64,000 nt of DNA from Rhizobium sp. R635 (lineage in GTDB: Bacteria; Pseudomonadota; Alphaproteobacteria; Rhizobiales; Rhizobiaceae): positions 186,001 to 250,000 of the forward strand of contig NZ_LOKX01000032.1 in NCBI RefSeq assembly GCF_002211285.1. Reading direction: 5' to 3'. Every line of letters begins with the position of its first letter. Position 1 is the first letter of the stretch. The notes beneath the pieces were generated by a model. The model ran no database searches. It had not been told where the DNA came from and worked only from the letters and a program-made list of their open reading frames with translations. Positions 40,803-49,381 of this stretch are shown here, piece after piece. The position numbers were made by a program, and so were the translations under genes.

Positions 40803-42023
40803 ATGAAGGTTCTGAAGAAGACGCTTATGCTTGCCGCAATCGGCGGCAGCCTTTTTGCCACAGCCGCATCGGCCGAACAGGTCAACCTGACTTGGCAGAT
40901 GTGGACCGGTTCCGACGCCGATACCAAAGGCTGGCAGCACCTGGCCGACATGGTGACCGCCAAATATCCCGATATCAAGGTGACGCTGACGACGACGGGC
41001 TGGGTCGATTACTGGACGCGGCTGCCGGTGCTGGCGGCCTCGGGCCAGCTTGCCGACATCGTGTCCATGCAGTCGCTGCGCATGCCGAATTTCTATTCGC
41101 TGCTCGAACCGCTGAACGACCGGATCGCGGCAGACAAGTTCGACGTCGGCGCCTTCACGCCCTCGATCATCGGCGGCATGTCTGTCGACAAGCAGCTCTA
41201 CGGCCTGCCTTATGACGTCGGTCCGTGGGTCATCTACTATAACCAGGACGCGCTCGAAGCCGCCGGCATTCCGCTGCCGAAACCGGGCTGGACGCTCGCC
41301 GAATTTACCGATGCCGCCAAGAAGCTGACGAAAGACGGCCAGTACGGCTTCGGCATCACCCCGCAGAACTATTCGGTCCTGGCCTCGGCCTGGGGCGACA
41401 AATACGTCAATGATGCCGGCGAGCTCGACCTTACCAATCCGAGCGCCATTGCCGCTGCCGAGAGGGTGATCGGCTTTGCCGCCAAGGACAAGGTCGCGCC
41501 GCTGGTGCCGTCAAGCGCCGATGCCGGCACGGTCATCCAGGGCCGCTTCTATTCTGGCAATGTCGCCATGTATGTCGATGGTCCGTGGTCGATCATCGGC
41601 ATGAAGGACAAGGTCAAGTTCAAAGTCGGTTCCACCACCCTGCCGCGCGGAGAGGGAGAGCTGACGGCCGTCACGGCGGGCTCCGGTTTCGGCATCGCCA
41701 CGACGAGCAAGAACAAGGATGCGGCCTGGAAGGCGATCCAGGTGCTGACCAGCCCGGAGGCGCTGCAATATCTCGCCGAACAGGGCCGGGCGCTCCCGGC
41801 GCGCACGGCCTCGCAATCCTCCTGGTACAAGGTGGCGGCCAAGGACATCACCAATGGCGGCGAGGCGCTGGATTATTCGCTGGCGCATTCGGTGCCCTAT
41901 GTCATCACCAACAATTGGGCGGCGGTGGAAAATCTCTTCAACCAGTATTTCCCGCCCGCCTTCGGCGGCAGCGCCGACGCCAAGCAGACGATGGAGTCCA
42001 TCCAGAGCCTCGCGCAGCAATAG
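40803..42023 (+). CDS. CUT1 sugar ABC transporter substrate-binding protein (fucosidase-linked)
   Basis: A 406-residue periplasmic protein with signal peptide (MKVLKKTLMLAAIGGSLFAT, cut near ASAEQ) and solute-binding type 1 features (VNLTWQMWTGSDADTKGWQH; LPYDVGPWVIYYNQDALEAA; GNVAMYVDGPWSIIG). GGAGGGAGGAG precedes the ATG. It is the second gene of the LacI-controlled operon; a fucosylated oligosaccharide is the probable ligand. Confidence 0.94.
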   Translation: MKVLKKTLMLAAIGGSLFATAASAEQVNLTWQMWTGSDADTKGWQHLADMVTAKYPDIKVTLTTTGWVDYWTRLPVLAASGQLADIVSMQSLRMPNFYSLLEPLNDRIAADKFDVGAFTPSIIGGMSVDKQLYGLPYDVGPWVIYYNQDALEAAGIPLPKPGWTLAEFTDAAKKLTKDGQYGFGITPQNYSVLASAWGDKYVNDAGELDLTNPSAIAAAERVIGFAAKDKVAPLVPSSADAGTVIQGRFYSGNVAMYVDGPWSIIGMKDKVKFKVGSTTLPRGEGELTAVTAGSGFGIATTSKNKDAAWKAIQVLTSPEALQYLAEQGRALPARTASQSSWYKVAAKDITNGGEALDYSLAHSVPYVITNNWAAVENLFNQYFPPAFGGSADAKQTMESIQSLAQQ

Positions 42024-42060
42024 AGCGCCTGCGCGTCCGGCAGGGCGCGCTCGCTTTCGC

Positions 42061-42079
42061 CGCGGCAGGAGTTGCCGCG
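42061..42079 (+). terminator. intercistronic hairpin after the fucosidase-linked binding-protein gene
   Basis: CGCGGCA (42061-42067) pairs with TGCCGCG (42073-42079). A second hairpin, GAGCGC (42023-42028) with GCGCTC (42047-42052), lies just upstream. Both sit between the binding-protein and permease genes and probably lower downstream expression. Confidence 0.45.
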
Positions 42080-42092
42080 CACGGAGGAAGAC

Positions 42093-43019
42093 ATGTCGGA
42101 AGGCGCCGTTGCCGAAATCGCCATTCAGCCCGATCAGCCGCGGCGCTTCCTGAAGCCCGAGACGCAGACGGCCATGCTGTTCCTGCTGCCGAGTTTCCTC
42201 GGTTTCATGGTCTTCATGGCCCTGCCGATCGTTGCGTCGCTGGCGCTTTCCTTCACCAACTGGCAGCTGATCTCGACGCCGTCTTTCGTCGGCTTTCAGA
42301 ATTACATCAAGCTCTTCACCGTCGATCCGGCCTTCTATACGATATTGAACAATACGCTGTTCTTCGCGGTCGAGTATCTGGCCGTGAATATCATCGTTTC
42401 GCTGACGCTCGCGGTCTGGATATCGAGCCTCAAGCGCGGCAAGGCGATCTTCCGGGTGATCTTCTTCCTGCCGACCTTTACCCCGACGATTGCAGCCTCC
42501 GTGGTGTGGCTGCTGATCTTCACGCCGGACGGGCTCGCCGACAGCGTCATCCGTTCGCTCGGCCTCGGCCTGCCGAACTTCCTACTGAGTTCGAGCTGGG
42601 CCATGCAGGCGGTCGTGCTCGTCACGCTCTGGGCCAATGTCGGCTACAACGTGGTGATGTTCAACGCCGCGCTCGACCTGGTGCCGAAGCATTATCTCGA
42701 AGCGGCGATGATCGACGGCGCCGGTCCCTGGCGGCGCTTCTGGCGCATCCGTCTGCCGCTCATCTCGCCGACGGTCTTCTTCGCCACCGTGATGACGGCC
42801 ATCACCTCGCTGCAGGTCTTCGACGAGATCTTCGCCATGACGCGCGGCGGCCCCGGTTCGGCGACGGCGACGCTCGGCTTCGCCATCTACCAGAAGGGCT
42901 TCACCAATTTCCAGATGGGCTATGCCTCGGCGCTTGCCTGGGTGATGTTCGTCATGATCATGGGGCTCACCATCCTGCAGTTCCACATGCAGCGCAAATG
43001 GGTGCATTATGACGAATAA
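42093..43019 (+). CDS. CUT1 sugar ABC transporter permease (MalF type)
   Basis: A 308-residue permease with six helices (first: TAMLFLLPSFLGFMVFMALP) and the EAA loop LEAAMIDGAGPWRRFWR. ATG at 42093 follows ACGGAGGA; a TTG at 42072 is a less likely start. Overlaps the next permease by 11 bases. Confidence 0.95.
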   Translation: MSEGAVAEIAIQPDQPRRFLKPETQTAMLFLLPSFLGFMVFMALPIVASLALSFTNWQLISTPSFVGFQNYIKLFTVDPAFYTILNNTLFFAVEYLAVNIIVSLTLAVWISSLKRGKAIFRVIFFLPTFTPTIAASVVWLLIFTPDGLADSVIRSLGLGLPNFLLSSSWAMQAVVLVTLWANVGYNVVMFNAALDLVPKHYLEAAMIDGAGPWRRFWRIRLPLISPTVFFATVMTAITSLQVFDEIFAMTRGGPGSATATLGFAIYQKGFTNFQMGYASALAWVMFVMIMGLTILQFHMQRKWVHYDE

Positions 43020-43893
43020 GCCGGCCTCACGGCATCCGCACTCCCTGTCGCAGAGCCGGTATCGCATCCTGCGGCGGATCGGCGCCTTCGTCAGCTATGC
43101 CGGGCTTTCGCTGATCGCGCTGCTCTTCCTCTTTCCCTTCTTCTGGATGGTGTCGAACGCGGTGCGCTCCAATACCGAGGTGATGGCCGTGCCGGTCCGC
43201 ATCCTGCCCGAGGAATATCAGTGGGGCAATTTCGTCGAGGCGCTGGTGTCTCTGCCCTTCGGCATCTTCCTGCTGAACTCCCTCGTCGTCGCCTGCGGCG
43301 TGACCGCGATCGTCATCGTGGTCTCCTGCCTGTCGGCCTATGCTTTCGCTAGGTTGAGGTTCCCCGGCCGTGAAGGACTGCTGCTCACCTATCTCAGCAC
43401 GCTGATGATCCCGCAGGTGATGCTGGTCATCCCGCTCTTCCTCGTCGTCAGCAAGCTCGGCTGGATCAACACCTATCACGGCATGATCCTGCCGGTCGCC
43501 TTCTCCTCCTTCGGCACCTTCCTGCTGCGCCAGTTCATCCTCGGCATTCCCAAGGATCTCGACGAGGCGGCGATGATGGATGGGGCCTCGCGCCTGCGCA
43601 TCCTGGTCAGGGTCATCGTTCCGCTCGCCATGCCGGCGATCGGCCTGCTCGCGCTCTTTACCTTCATAGCGCAGTGGAAGAGCTTCCTCTGGCCGCTGAT
43701 CGCCACCAGCGGGCTCGATAAGGCCACGCTGCCGCTCGGTCTCACCCTGTTCCAGACGCAGCAGGGCACCGCCTGGAATTACATCATGGCGGGCGCCACC
43801 ATCTCCATGGTGCCGGGCGTCATTCTCGCCATCGTGCTGCAGAGGGTGATCTACAAGGGCATCAGCGTCGGCTCCGGTTTTGGCGGGCGCTAA
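43009..43893 (+). CDS. CUT1 sugar ABC transporter permease (MalG type)
   Basis: A 294-residue permease: first helix SLIALLFLFPFFWMVSNAV, EAA loop DEAAMMDGASRLRILVR, C-terminal ISVGSGFGGR. It completes the transporter with the preceding permease. No ATPase gene follows, so a shared MalK/UgpC-type subunit, such as one of the two encoded elsewhere in this window, is probably used. The 199 bases after it (43894-44092) contain no gene and no clear terminator. Confidence 0.95.
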   Translation: MTNKPASRHPHSLSQSRYRILRRIGAFVSYAGLSLIALLFLFPFFWMVSNAVRSNTEVMAVPVRILPEEYQWGNFVEALVSLPFGIFLLNSLVVACGVTAIVIVVSCLSAYAFARLRFPGREGLLLTYLSTLMIPQVMLVIPLFLVVSKLGWINTYHGMILPVAFSSFGTFLLRQFILGIPKDLDEAAMMDGASRLRILVRVIVPLAMPAIGLLALFTFIAQWKSFLWPLIATSGLDKATLPLGLTLFQTQQGTAWNYIMAGATISMVPGVILAIVLQRVIYKGISVGSGFGGR

Positions 43894-44092
43894 TTCTTAT
43901 CAAAACAAAGACCTAAGCCCGTTGCATCAAGTCGAATGCGATGTCTTTCAAGTCCGGCCGAGGCCCTTCGAAGAGACGCTCGCGCTGCTGCGAGATCATA
44001 TCCCCGCGCTTAACTTTCGTGTCCGGCCGAAAAGTAAAATTTAACCAAGATTTGAAATAACGCGTTCATATTCGAATTGCGCAGGGGAATTC

Positions 44093-45022
44093 ATGAAAAC
44101 GGCCACGCTTGCATCCATCGCTCTGGCGATATCGGTCTCTGTCGCCAATGCGCAGACGATCGGGGTTTCGATGACCAATCTCGACAAGTTCAGAGAGATG
44201 CTGGTGAACGGCGTCGTCTCGCACGGGAAGACGATATCAGGGCTCAAGCTCGTCACCGAGAATGCCAATGGCGACAATGAGCTGCAGAAGAAGCAGGTTC
44301 AGCAGTTCGTCGCCGACAAGGTCGATGCCATTATCATGATGCTGTCTGATGGCGATCTCGGGCCGCAAATGACCAAGATCGCAGCGGATGCCGGCATTCC
44401 GCTTGTTTACATCAACACGACGCCCTCCAATCTCCTGGACTTGCCGGACAATCAGGTTGTCGTCGCCTCCGATGAGAAAGACTCCGGTACGCTGGAGACG
44501 AAGCAAGTATGCTCTCTCCTCAAGGGCAAGGGCCGCGTCGTCGTGCTGATGGGGGAGGTCTTCCATGTGGCCGCCCGCACCCGCACCCAGGACATATTGG
44601 ATGTCATCGCGACGCCGCAATGCAAAGGTCTTGAGATCGTCGAGCAGCAAGCGGCCTATTGGTCGCGCGATTATGCGGATCAGCAGATGCAGGAATGGCT
44701 GGCGGCCGGCGTCAAGTTCGACGCCGTCATCGCCAACAACGACGAGATGGCGCTCGGTGCGATCCGCGCCATGAAGAAAGCCAATATCCCGATGAAGGAC
44801 GTCGTCGTCGCCGGCGTCGATGCGACCGACGATGCGCTTGCCGCAATGGTGGCGGGCGATCTCGACGTGACCATTCTCCAGAGCGCAGTGGGGCAGGGTG
44901 CAGCCGCTGTCGAAGCCGCCGTCAAGCTGATCAACAAGGAGAAGGTGCCGCGCGAAAACAACGTTCCCTTCGAACTCGTGACGCCTGAAAACCTTTCCAA
45001 ATACCTGCCGAAGAGCCAGTGA
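44093..45022 (+). CDS. periplasmic sugar-binding protein (RbsB-like) coupled to a chemoreceptor gene
   Basis: A 309-residue protein with signal peptide (MKTATLASIALAISVSVANA) and the Peripla_BP_4 fold: IGVSMTNLDKFREMLVNGVV, DAIIMMLSDGDLGPQMTKIA, IANNDEMALGAIRAMKKANI, VVAGVDATDDALAAM. Relatives bind ribose, galactose, inositol or similar monosaccharides. No permease or ATPase gene is linked; instead a chemoreceptor gene follows after 16 bases. It probably delivers a sugar signal to that receptor. Ribosome-binding site AGGGGA. Confidence 0.9.
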   Translation: MKTATLASIALAISVSVANAQTIGVSMTNLDKFREMLVNGVVSHGKTISGLKLVTENANGDNELQKKQVQQFVADKVDAIIMMLSDGDLGPQMTKIAADAGIPLVYINTTPSNLLDLPDNQVVVASDEKDSGTLETKQVCSLLKGKGRVVVLMGEVFHVAARTRTQDILDVIATPQCKGLEIVEQQAAYWSRDYADQQMQEWLAAGVKFDAVIANNDEMALGAIRAMKKANIPMKDVVVAGVDATDDALAAMVAGDLDVTILQSAVGQGAAAVEAAVKLINKEKVPRENNVPFELVTPENLSKYLPKSQ

Positions 45023-45038
45023 GCATAAGAGGCCTATA

Positions 45039-47183
45039 ATGTTGCATTTCTGGAATAAATTCGGCATTCGCGCGCAGATCACCTCGGGCTTCGTGCCGCT
45101 GATCCTGCTGATGAGCCTGCTCACCGTCAGCGCGATCTCCGGCATGAACGGGCTTGCCGCCATCTTCGCCTCCTATCGCGCCACGGCAGGCCAGAGCCTC
45201 GCCATCTCCGATTACAGCGACCAGCTGCACGAGATCCAGATGTCGGCGGAAGCCTTCCGCTCCACGCCGACGCAGGCTGTCGTCGACGGTTTCCGCGCCG
45301 GCGTGAAGGCCTTCGAGGCGGACGATCCGCGTTTTGCCGACAACAAGGAACTGCAGGCCGGCCTTGCGATGATCCGCCAGGATATCGCCGCCTACGGCAA
45401 GGCCTTCGAACAGATCGTCACCCTTCAGGGGCGGCGCGACCTGCTGATCTCCAAGGTCACTGAATTCGGCCCCTGGACCAGCATCGCACTCAACGACGTC
45501 ATGCGCAGCGCCTGGCGCCAGAACGACGTGGCCCTGCTGCACACGACGGCGGAAACGCTGGAGGCCCTGAACCGCAGCCTTTATTTCTCCGAGCGCTTCG
45601 TGCATTCGGACGATTTTGCCGCCTATGACACGGCGCAGGCAGCGCTTGCCCAGGCCGTGGCGCTAAACGACGCCGCCGCCAAGGCTGCCAAGAACGAGTT
45701 GCAGAAGAAGCGCCTGATGGGCGCCGGCCAGCTCATGCAGAATTACACCGCGCGCCTCGGCGATATGAAGGACGTGTTGCAGACCTCCGGCAATATCCGC
45801 CAGACGCAGCTCAACGTCTTGGCGCCGAAGATCGCAGGCGAGTTCAAGGATCTGCAGGCGACCGTGACCGGCGCGCAGAAAAACCTCGATGGTTCGGTCG
45901 AAGCAACGGTCGCTTCCGCGACCAGCACGACACTCGTCATCAGCGGCCTGCTGATCGTCATCGGCCTCGTGCTCTCCTATTTCGTCGGCCGGCTGATTTC
46001 CTCCGCAGTTCGCGGCATGGCGCAGTCCATGGAGCGGCTTGCCCGCGGCGAGGAGTCGATCGTAATCACCGGCGTCGAACACCGTCATGAACTCGGCGCC
46101 ATGGCGCGTTCGCTGAAGGTCTTCCAGGAGACCGGCCGCGCCAAGCTGATCGCCGAAGCCAATGCCGAACGGGCGCGTCTGGCCGCCGAAGAAGAGCGGC
46201 TGCGCCAGGAGGCCGAGCGCCTCAGCGATGCGCAGGTGATGGAGCATGCCTTCCACCAGATTTCGCTCGGCCTCGACGCGCTCTCGAAGGGCGATCTCTC
46301 GGTCCGCGTCGGCGACGTCGACCATCGCTATGTCCGGATCCGCGATCACTTCAACAGCTCGGTCGCAAGCCTTGAGGAAGCGATCGATTCGGTCATCCGT
46401 GCGGTCACCACCATCCGCTCCGGCCTTGCGGAAATCTCCACCGCTTCCAACGATCTTGCCCGCCGCACCGAGCAGCAGGCCGCTTCGCTGGAGGAAACCG
46501 TCGCGGCACTCGGCGACGTCACCCGCGGCGTCAACGGCACGGCGGAGGGCGCCAGCCGCGCCCAGGCCGTCGTGGCGACGGCCCGCACCAATGCCGAAAA
46601 GGGCGGAGAGATCGTTTCGCGCGCCATCGCGGCGATGACGGAAATCCAGAATTCGTCGTCGAAGATCGGCAACATCATCAGCGTCATCGACGAAATCGCT
46701 TTCCAGACCAACCTGCTGGCGCTGAATGCCGGCGTCGAAGCCGCGCGTGCCGGCGAGGCGGGCAAGGGCTTCGCCGTCGTCGCCCAGGAAGTCCGCGAGC
46801 TTGCCCAGCGCTCGGCCAATGCGGCGCGGGAGATCAAGCAACTGATCTCGACCTCCTCGATGCAGGTCAAGACGGGCGTCGAACTGGTCGGCGAATCCGG
46901 CGTCTCGCTCGAACAGATCGTCGAGCACGTCACCGCGATGAACGCGACCGTCGCCGAGATCGCGGTAGCTGCCCGCGAGCAGGCGACCAGCCTGCGCGAG
47001 GTCTCGGCCGCCGGCGACCAGATGGACAAGGTGACGCAGCAGAACGCCGCGATGGTCGAAGAGACCACGGCCGCCGCCCAGAGCCTGACGCAGGAAACCG
47101 AAAGCCTCGCCGAACTGCTGCGCCGCTTCAAGACGGGCAGCCGCCGCGCCTCGGAGCAGCGGTATTACGCGATGGCGTCCTGA
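45039..47183 (+). CDS. methyl-accepting chemotaxis protein, probable partner of the preceding binding protein
   Basis: A 714-residue chemoreceptor: TM1 about 16-38 (FVPLILLMSLLTVSAISG), a helical periplasmic domain to about 295, TM2 about 297-318 (TLVISGLLIVIGLVLSYFVG), HAMP (MAQSMERLARGEESIVI), a second HAMP-like segment (LGLDALSKGDLSVRVGDV) and the signalling hairpin with IDEIAFQTNLLALNAGVEAA. It ends in YYAMAS with no CheR-tether pentapeptide. Co-transcription with a sugar-binding protein suggests indirect sugar sensing, as Trg does with RbsB in enterics. Confidence 0.94.
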   Translation: MLHFWNKFGIRAQITSGFVPLILLMSLLTVSAISGMNGLAAIFASYRATAGQSLAISDYSDQLHEIQMSAEAFRSTPTQAVVDGFRAGVKAFEADDPRFADNKELQAGLAMIRQDIAAYGKAFEQIVTLQGRRDLLISKVTEFGPWTSIALNDVMRSAWRQNDVALLHTTAETLEALNRSLYFSERFVHSDDFAAYDTAQAALAQAVALNDAAAKAAKNELQKKRLMGAGQLMQNYTARLGDMKDVLQTSGNIRQTQLNVLAPKIAGEFKDLQATVTGAQKNLDGSVEATVASATSTTLVISGLLIVIGLVLSYFVGRLISSAVRGMAQSMERLARGEESIVITGVEHRHELGAMARSLKVFQETGRAKLIAEANAERARLAAEEERLRQEAERLSDAQVMEHAFHQISLGLDALSKGDLSVRVGDVDHRYVRIRDHFNSSVASLEEAIDSVIRAVTTIRSGLAEISTASNDLARRTEQQAASLEETVAALGDVTRGVNGTAEGASRAQAVVATARTNAEKGGEIVSRAIAAMTEIQNSSSKIGNIISVIDEIAFQTNLLALNAGVEAARAGEAGKGFAVVAQEVRELAQRSANAAREIKQLISTSSMQVKTGVELVGESGVSLEQIVEHVTAMNATVAEIAVAAREQATSLREVSAAGDQMDKVTQQNAAMVEETTAAAQSLTQETESLAELLRRFKTGSRRASEQRYYAMAS

Positions 47184-47239
47184 TGTCTATCGGCGCAAAA
47201 CTGAATTGCGGTTTTGGGCACGGGATATGAAACAGAGAT

Positions 47240-47278
47240 CTGAGGCGCGCCGCCATGCTGCGCGCCTCAGGCATTTTT
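47240..47278 (+). terminator. rho-independent terminator after the second chemoreceptor
   Basis: CTGAGGCGCGC (47240-47250) pairs over 11 bp with GCGCGCCTCAG (47260-47270), followed by GCATTTTTGG. Confidence 0.85.
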
Positions 47279-47315
47279 GGCAGACAAAGGTGCGACGCCT
47301 GTCCCTCGTCGCCCC

Positions 47316-47732
47316 TCACAACAAGCGCCAGGCGATGACGCGGATCAGCGAAAGCGAGGCCGGCAGGAGAAGTGCGGAGCCGAAGCCGGTCAATGCCCTT
47401 GCTCCAATGATAAACGCCGTCGTCGGAGCGAAGGCGCAGCCGAGGCTCGCGAGCGTGAAGAGCATGCAGCCGGCGACGAATAGCCGGCGCCGGCCGTAGA
47501 GATCGGCGAACAGGCCGCCGCTGATGAGAAACGAGGCGTAGATCAGGTTATAGGCATCCACCACCCATTGCAGTTCGGCGACGGAAGCCTTGAGGTCGAG
47601 GCCTATGGGCTGAACCGCCAGATTGACGACAGACGTGTCAACCTGCGCCACGATCACGCCGAGGCAGAGAATGGCGAGGGCGGCAGGGTTCAGGTCCGGG
47701 CGGGAACTGGTGTTTCGTTCGATGATATTCAT
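47316..47732 (-). pseudogene. N-terminal remnant of a DHA2-type MFS drug-efflux transporter
   Basis: A 138-residue frame with four membrane helices: AALAILCLGVIVAQVDTSVV, LQWVVDAYNLIYASFLISGG, RRRLFVAGCMLFTLASLGCA and TAFIIGARALTGFGSALLLP. MFS motif A is intact (GGLFADLYGRRR). The family needs 12-14 helices and about 450-500 residues. Here the frame stops right after LPASLSLIRVI, and the next 132 bases toward the chemoreceptor encode no continuation. The remaining two thirds are missing, so it is very probably non-functional. Confidence 0.8.
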
Positions 47733-47834
47733 GACGCTACCTTTCCTCGGCGGAATGTAGCGTCTTCAGGTCATCGACAATTCGAAACGGGTCGAAGTGT
47801 CGGAAGCGGCGGTTTGAGCATCGCCCACAAAACG

Positions 47835-47868
47835 ATCAGCCACGGCCCGTTGCGAGGTCGTGGCTGAT
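47835..47868 (-). terminator. terminator of the pectin-locus binding-protein gene
   Basis: ATCAGCCACG (47835-47844) pairs over 10 bp with CGTGGCTGAT (47859-47868). On the minus strand the stem is followed by CGTTTTGTGG. It lies about 35 bases after the binding-protein stop. Confidence 0.7.
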
Positions 47869-47903
47869 GCAGCGCGCAATCTGTGGGAGACAGGCGCGGC
47901 CGG

Positions 47904-49196
47904 TTACTTGTTGGCGGCGAGCGCCACGTTGACCTTTTCGACGTCGGCGCTCATGGCCTTGAAGGTGTCTTCGAGGGAGAGTTCGCCGACGATCAGCTGG
48001 CTCATTCGCTGGACGATGAGCTGATAGATGGCGGACGATCCCTTGAGGCGTTCCAGGTCACGGGCTGCCTTCGGGGCGCTGTTGCGGGCAGCGAGGAAGA
48101 CGGCCATGGCATCCTTGGCGTTCTTGCTCTCGAGCTTGTACTGCGGATCCTTGATGTCGGCGCCGGTCAGGATGACGTAGTTTTCGGCGATTTCACGCTG
48201 GATCTTTTCAGAGCCGAGGAACTCGATGAAAGCAGCGACTGCTTCCGGATGCTTGGTGCGCTTGAAGCCGACGATCGCGGTGCCGCCCGGCATCGCATAG
48301 CAGCCGGCTTCGCCGCAGGGCGCGCTGATCGCGGTCCAGTCGAAGGCATCGGCGATCTTCTTCTGGAACGGATTGACCATCCAGTTGCCGGCAAGATAGG
48401 TCACGACATTGCCGTTGACGAACTCGTCACCCATGTTCTTGTACTGGGTTCCGCCGGCAGCACCCCACATTTCCTTGGGGAAAGAGCCGTCCTTGGTCCA
48501 GTTGTAGAGATCGGTGATGTAGCGCTTGGCGGCATCGTCGGGGAACGAGAACTTGCCGTCCTTGACGTAGTTCGAACCGTAGGAGAAGGCAGCGCCCGAG
48601 AAGCGATGGCCCGAGCGGTCCATCGTGAAGGGGATCTGCGCGCCGGTCGCCTTGGCGACGCGGGCGGAGGCTTCGACGATGTCCTTCAGCGTGGCTGTGG
48701 GCTGCGGAAGCGGTTCCTTGGCCTGCTCGAAGAGCGTCTTGTTGACGAAGGGCAGGTTGAAGGTCTGCGACGCGACATAGCCGTTGATCGAGTTCGGATC
48801 ATTGACGCCGGGGAAGCGAAGCGTGTTCAGGCTGTCGCCGTGCAGCTTGGCGAAACCATCCGGATCCTTCATCAGCGGGCGCATGTCGAGATAATAAGGC
48901 GCCAGCTGCCAGTCGGTGATCTTGGCAACGTCAGGGCCTTCGCCGATGGCAAGCTGCACCGGCAGCTGCTTGGCGACGGCATCATAGCCCGACGAAACGA
49001 AATTCACCTTGATATCGGGATGCGCCGTCTCGAATTCCTTGCTGAGCGCTTCCATCCGCTCGACGTAAGCCTGGTCGTCGTCGGTAAAGAGAAAGGTGAT
49101 CGTCTGGGTTTCCGCCGTGGCCGCGCTGGACCATGCGAAAGAAACGGTGGCAAGCGCCAGTGCGAAAGCCCCTGATAGATACGTTTTCATTTTCAT
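47904..49196 (-). CDS. sugar ABC transporter substrate-binding protein of the pectic locus
   Basis: A 430-residue periplasmic protein: signal peptide to about residue 28 (GAFALALATVSFAWSSAATA), then ITFLFTDDDQAYVERMEALS, KEFETAHPDIKVNFVSSGYD and NGNVVTYLAGNWMVNPFQ. Type 1 solute-binding fold. It is transcribed away from the operon holding its likely permeases and ATPase (54364-57507), an arrangement that lets the binding protein be made in excess. GGGAGG lies before the ATG and overlaps an ATGAAAACATTTTCAT palindrome. Confidence 0.93.
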   Translation of the reverse strand: MKMKTYLSGAFALALATVSFAWSSAATAETQTITFLFTDDDQAYVERMEALSKEFETAHPDIKVNFVSSGYDAVAKQLPVQLAIGEGPDVAKITDWQLAPYYLDMRPLMKDPDGFAKLHGDSLNTLRFPGVNDPNSINGYVASQTFNLPFVNKTLFEQAKEPLPQPTATLKDIVEASARVAKATGAQIPFTMDRSGHRFSGAAFSYGSNYVKDGKFSFPDDAAKRYITDLYNWTKDGSFPKEMWGAAGGTQYKNMGDEFVNGNVVTYLAGNWMVNPFQKKIADAFDWTAISAPCGEAGCYAMPGGTAIVGFKRTKHPEAVAAFIEFLGSEKIQREIAENYVILTGADIKDPQYKLESKNAKDAMAVFLAARNSAPKAARDLERLKGSSAIYQLIVQRMSQLIVGELSLEDTFKAMSADVEKVNVALAANK

Positions 49197-49202
49197 CCTC
49201 CC

Positions 49203-49218
49203 ATGAAAACATTTTCAT
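49203..49218. promoter_or_regulatory. AT-rich operator palindrome, site 1 (binding-protein side)
   Basis: ATGAAAACATTTTCAT is an inverted repeat of ATGAAAA and TTTTCAT around a 2-base centre. It starts 7 bases before the binding-protein ATG and overlaps its leader. Its match to site 2 makes it a likely repressor site. Similar palindromes are used by LacI-family regulators of uronate genes in Bacillus (recalled). Confidence 0.6.
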
Positions 49219-49342
49219 CACTCGCGGCCTCAGCCATCGATAAGTGAATTTCATATACTTGACATTCGTTCCGTCAAGCTATTTTCTAAGCGAATAGCGA
49301 TGTTTTTGAGCAATTTTCAAAAATCACGCACCAAAATAACCT

Positions 49343-49360
49343 AATGAAAATATTTTCATT
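49343..49360. promoter_or_regulatory. AT-rich operator palindrome, site 2 (operon side)
   Basis: AATGAAAATATTTTCATT is a perfect 18-bp palindrome 22 bases before the GTG of the pectic operon. It shares 15 of 16 core bases with site 1, 140 bases away. A TTGACA box at 49259-49264 lies between the sites and may be the -35 of the rightward promoter. Confidence 0.65.
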
Positions 49361-49381
49361 GGATTGCGGAGGAGGCGATCT

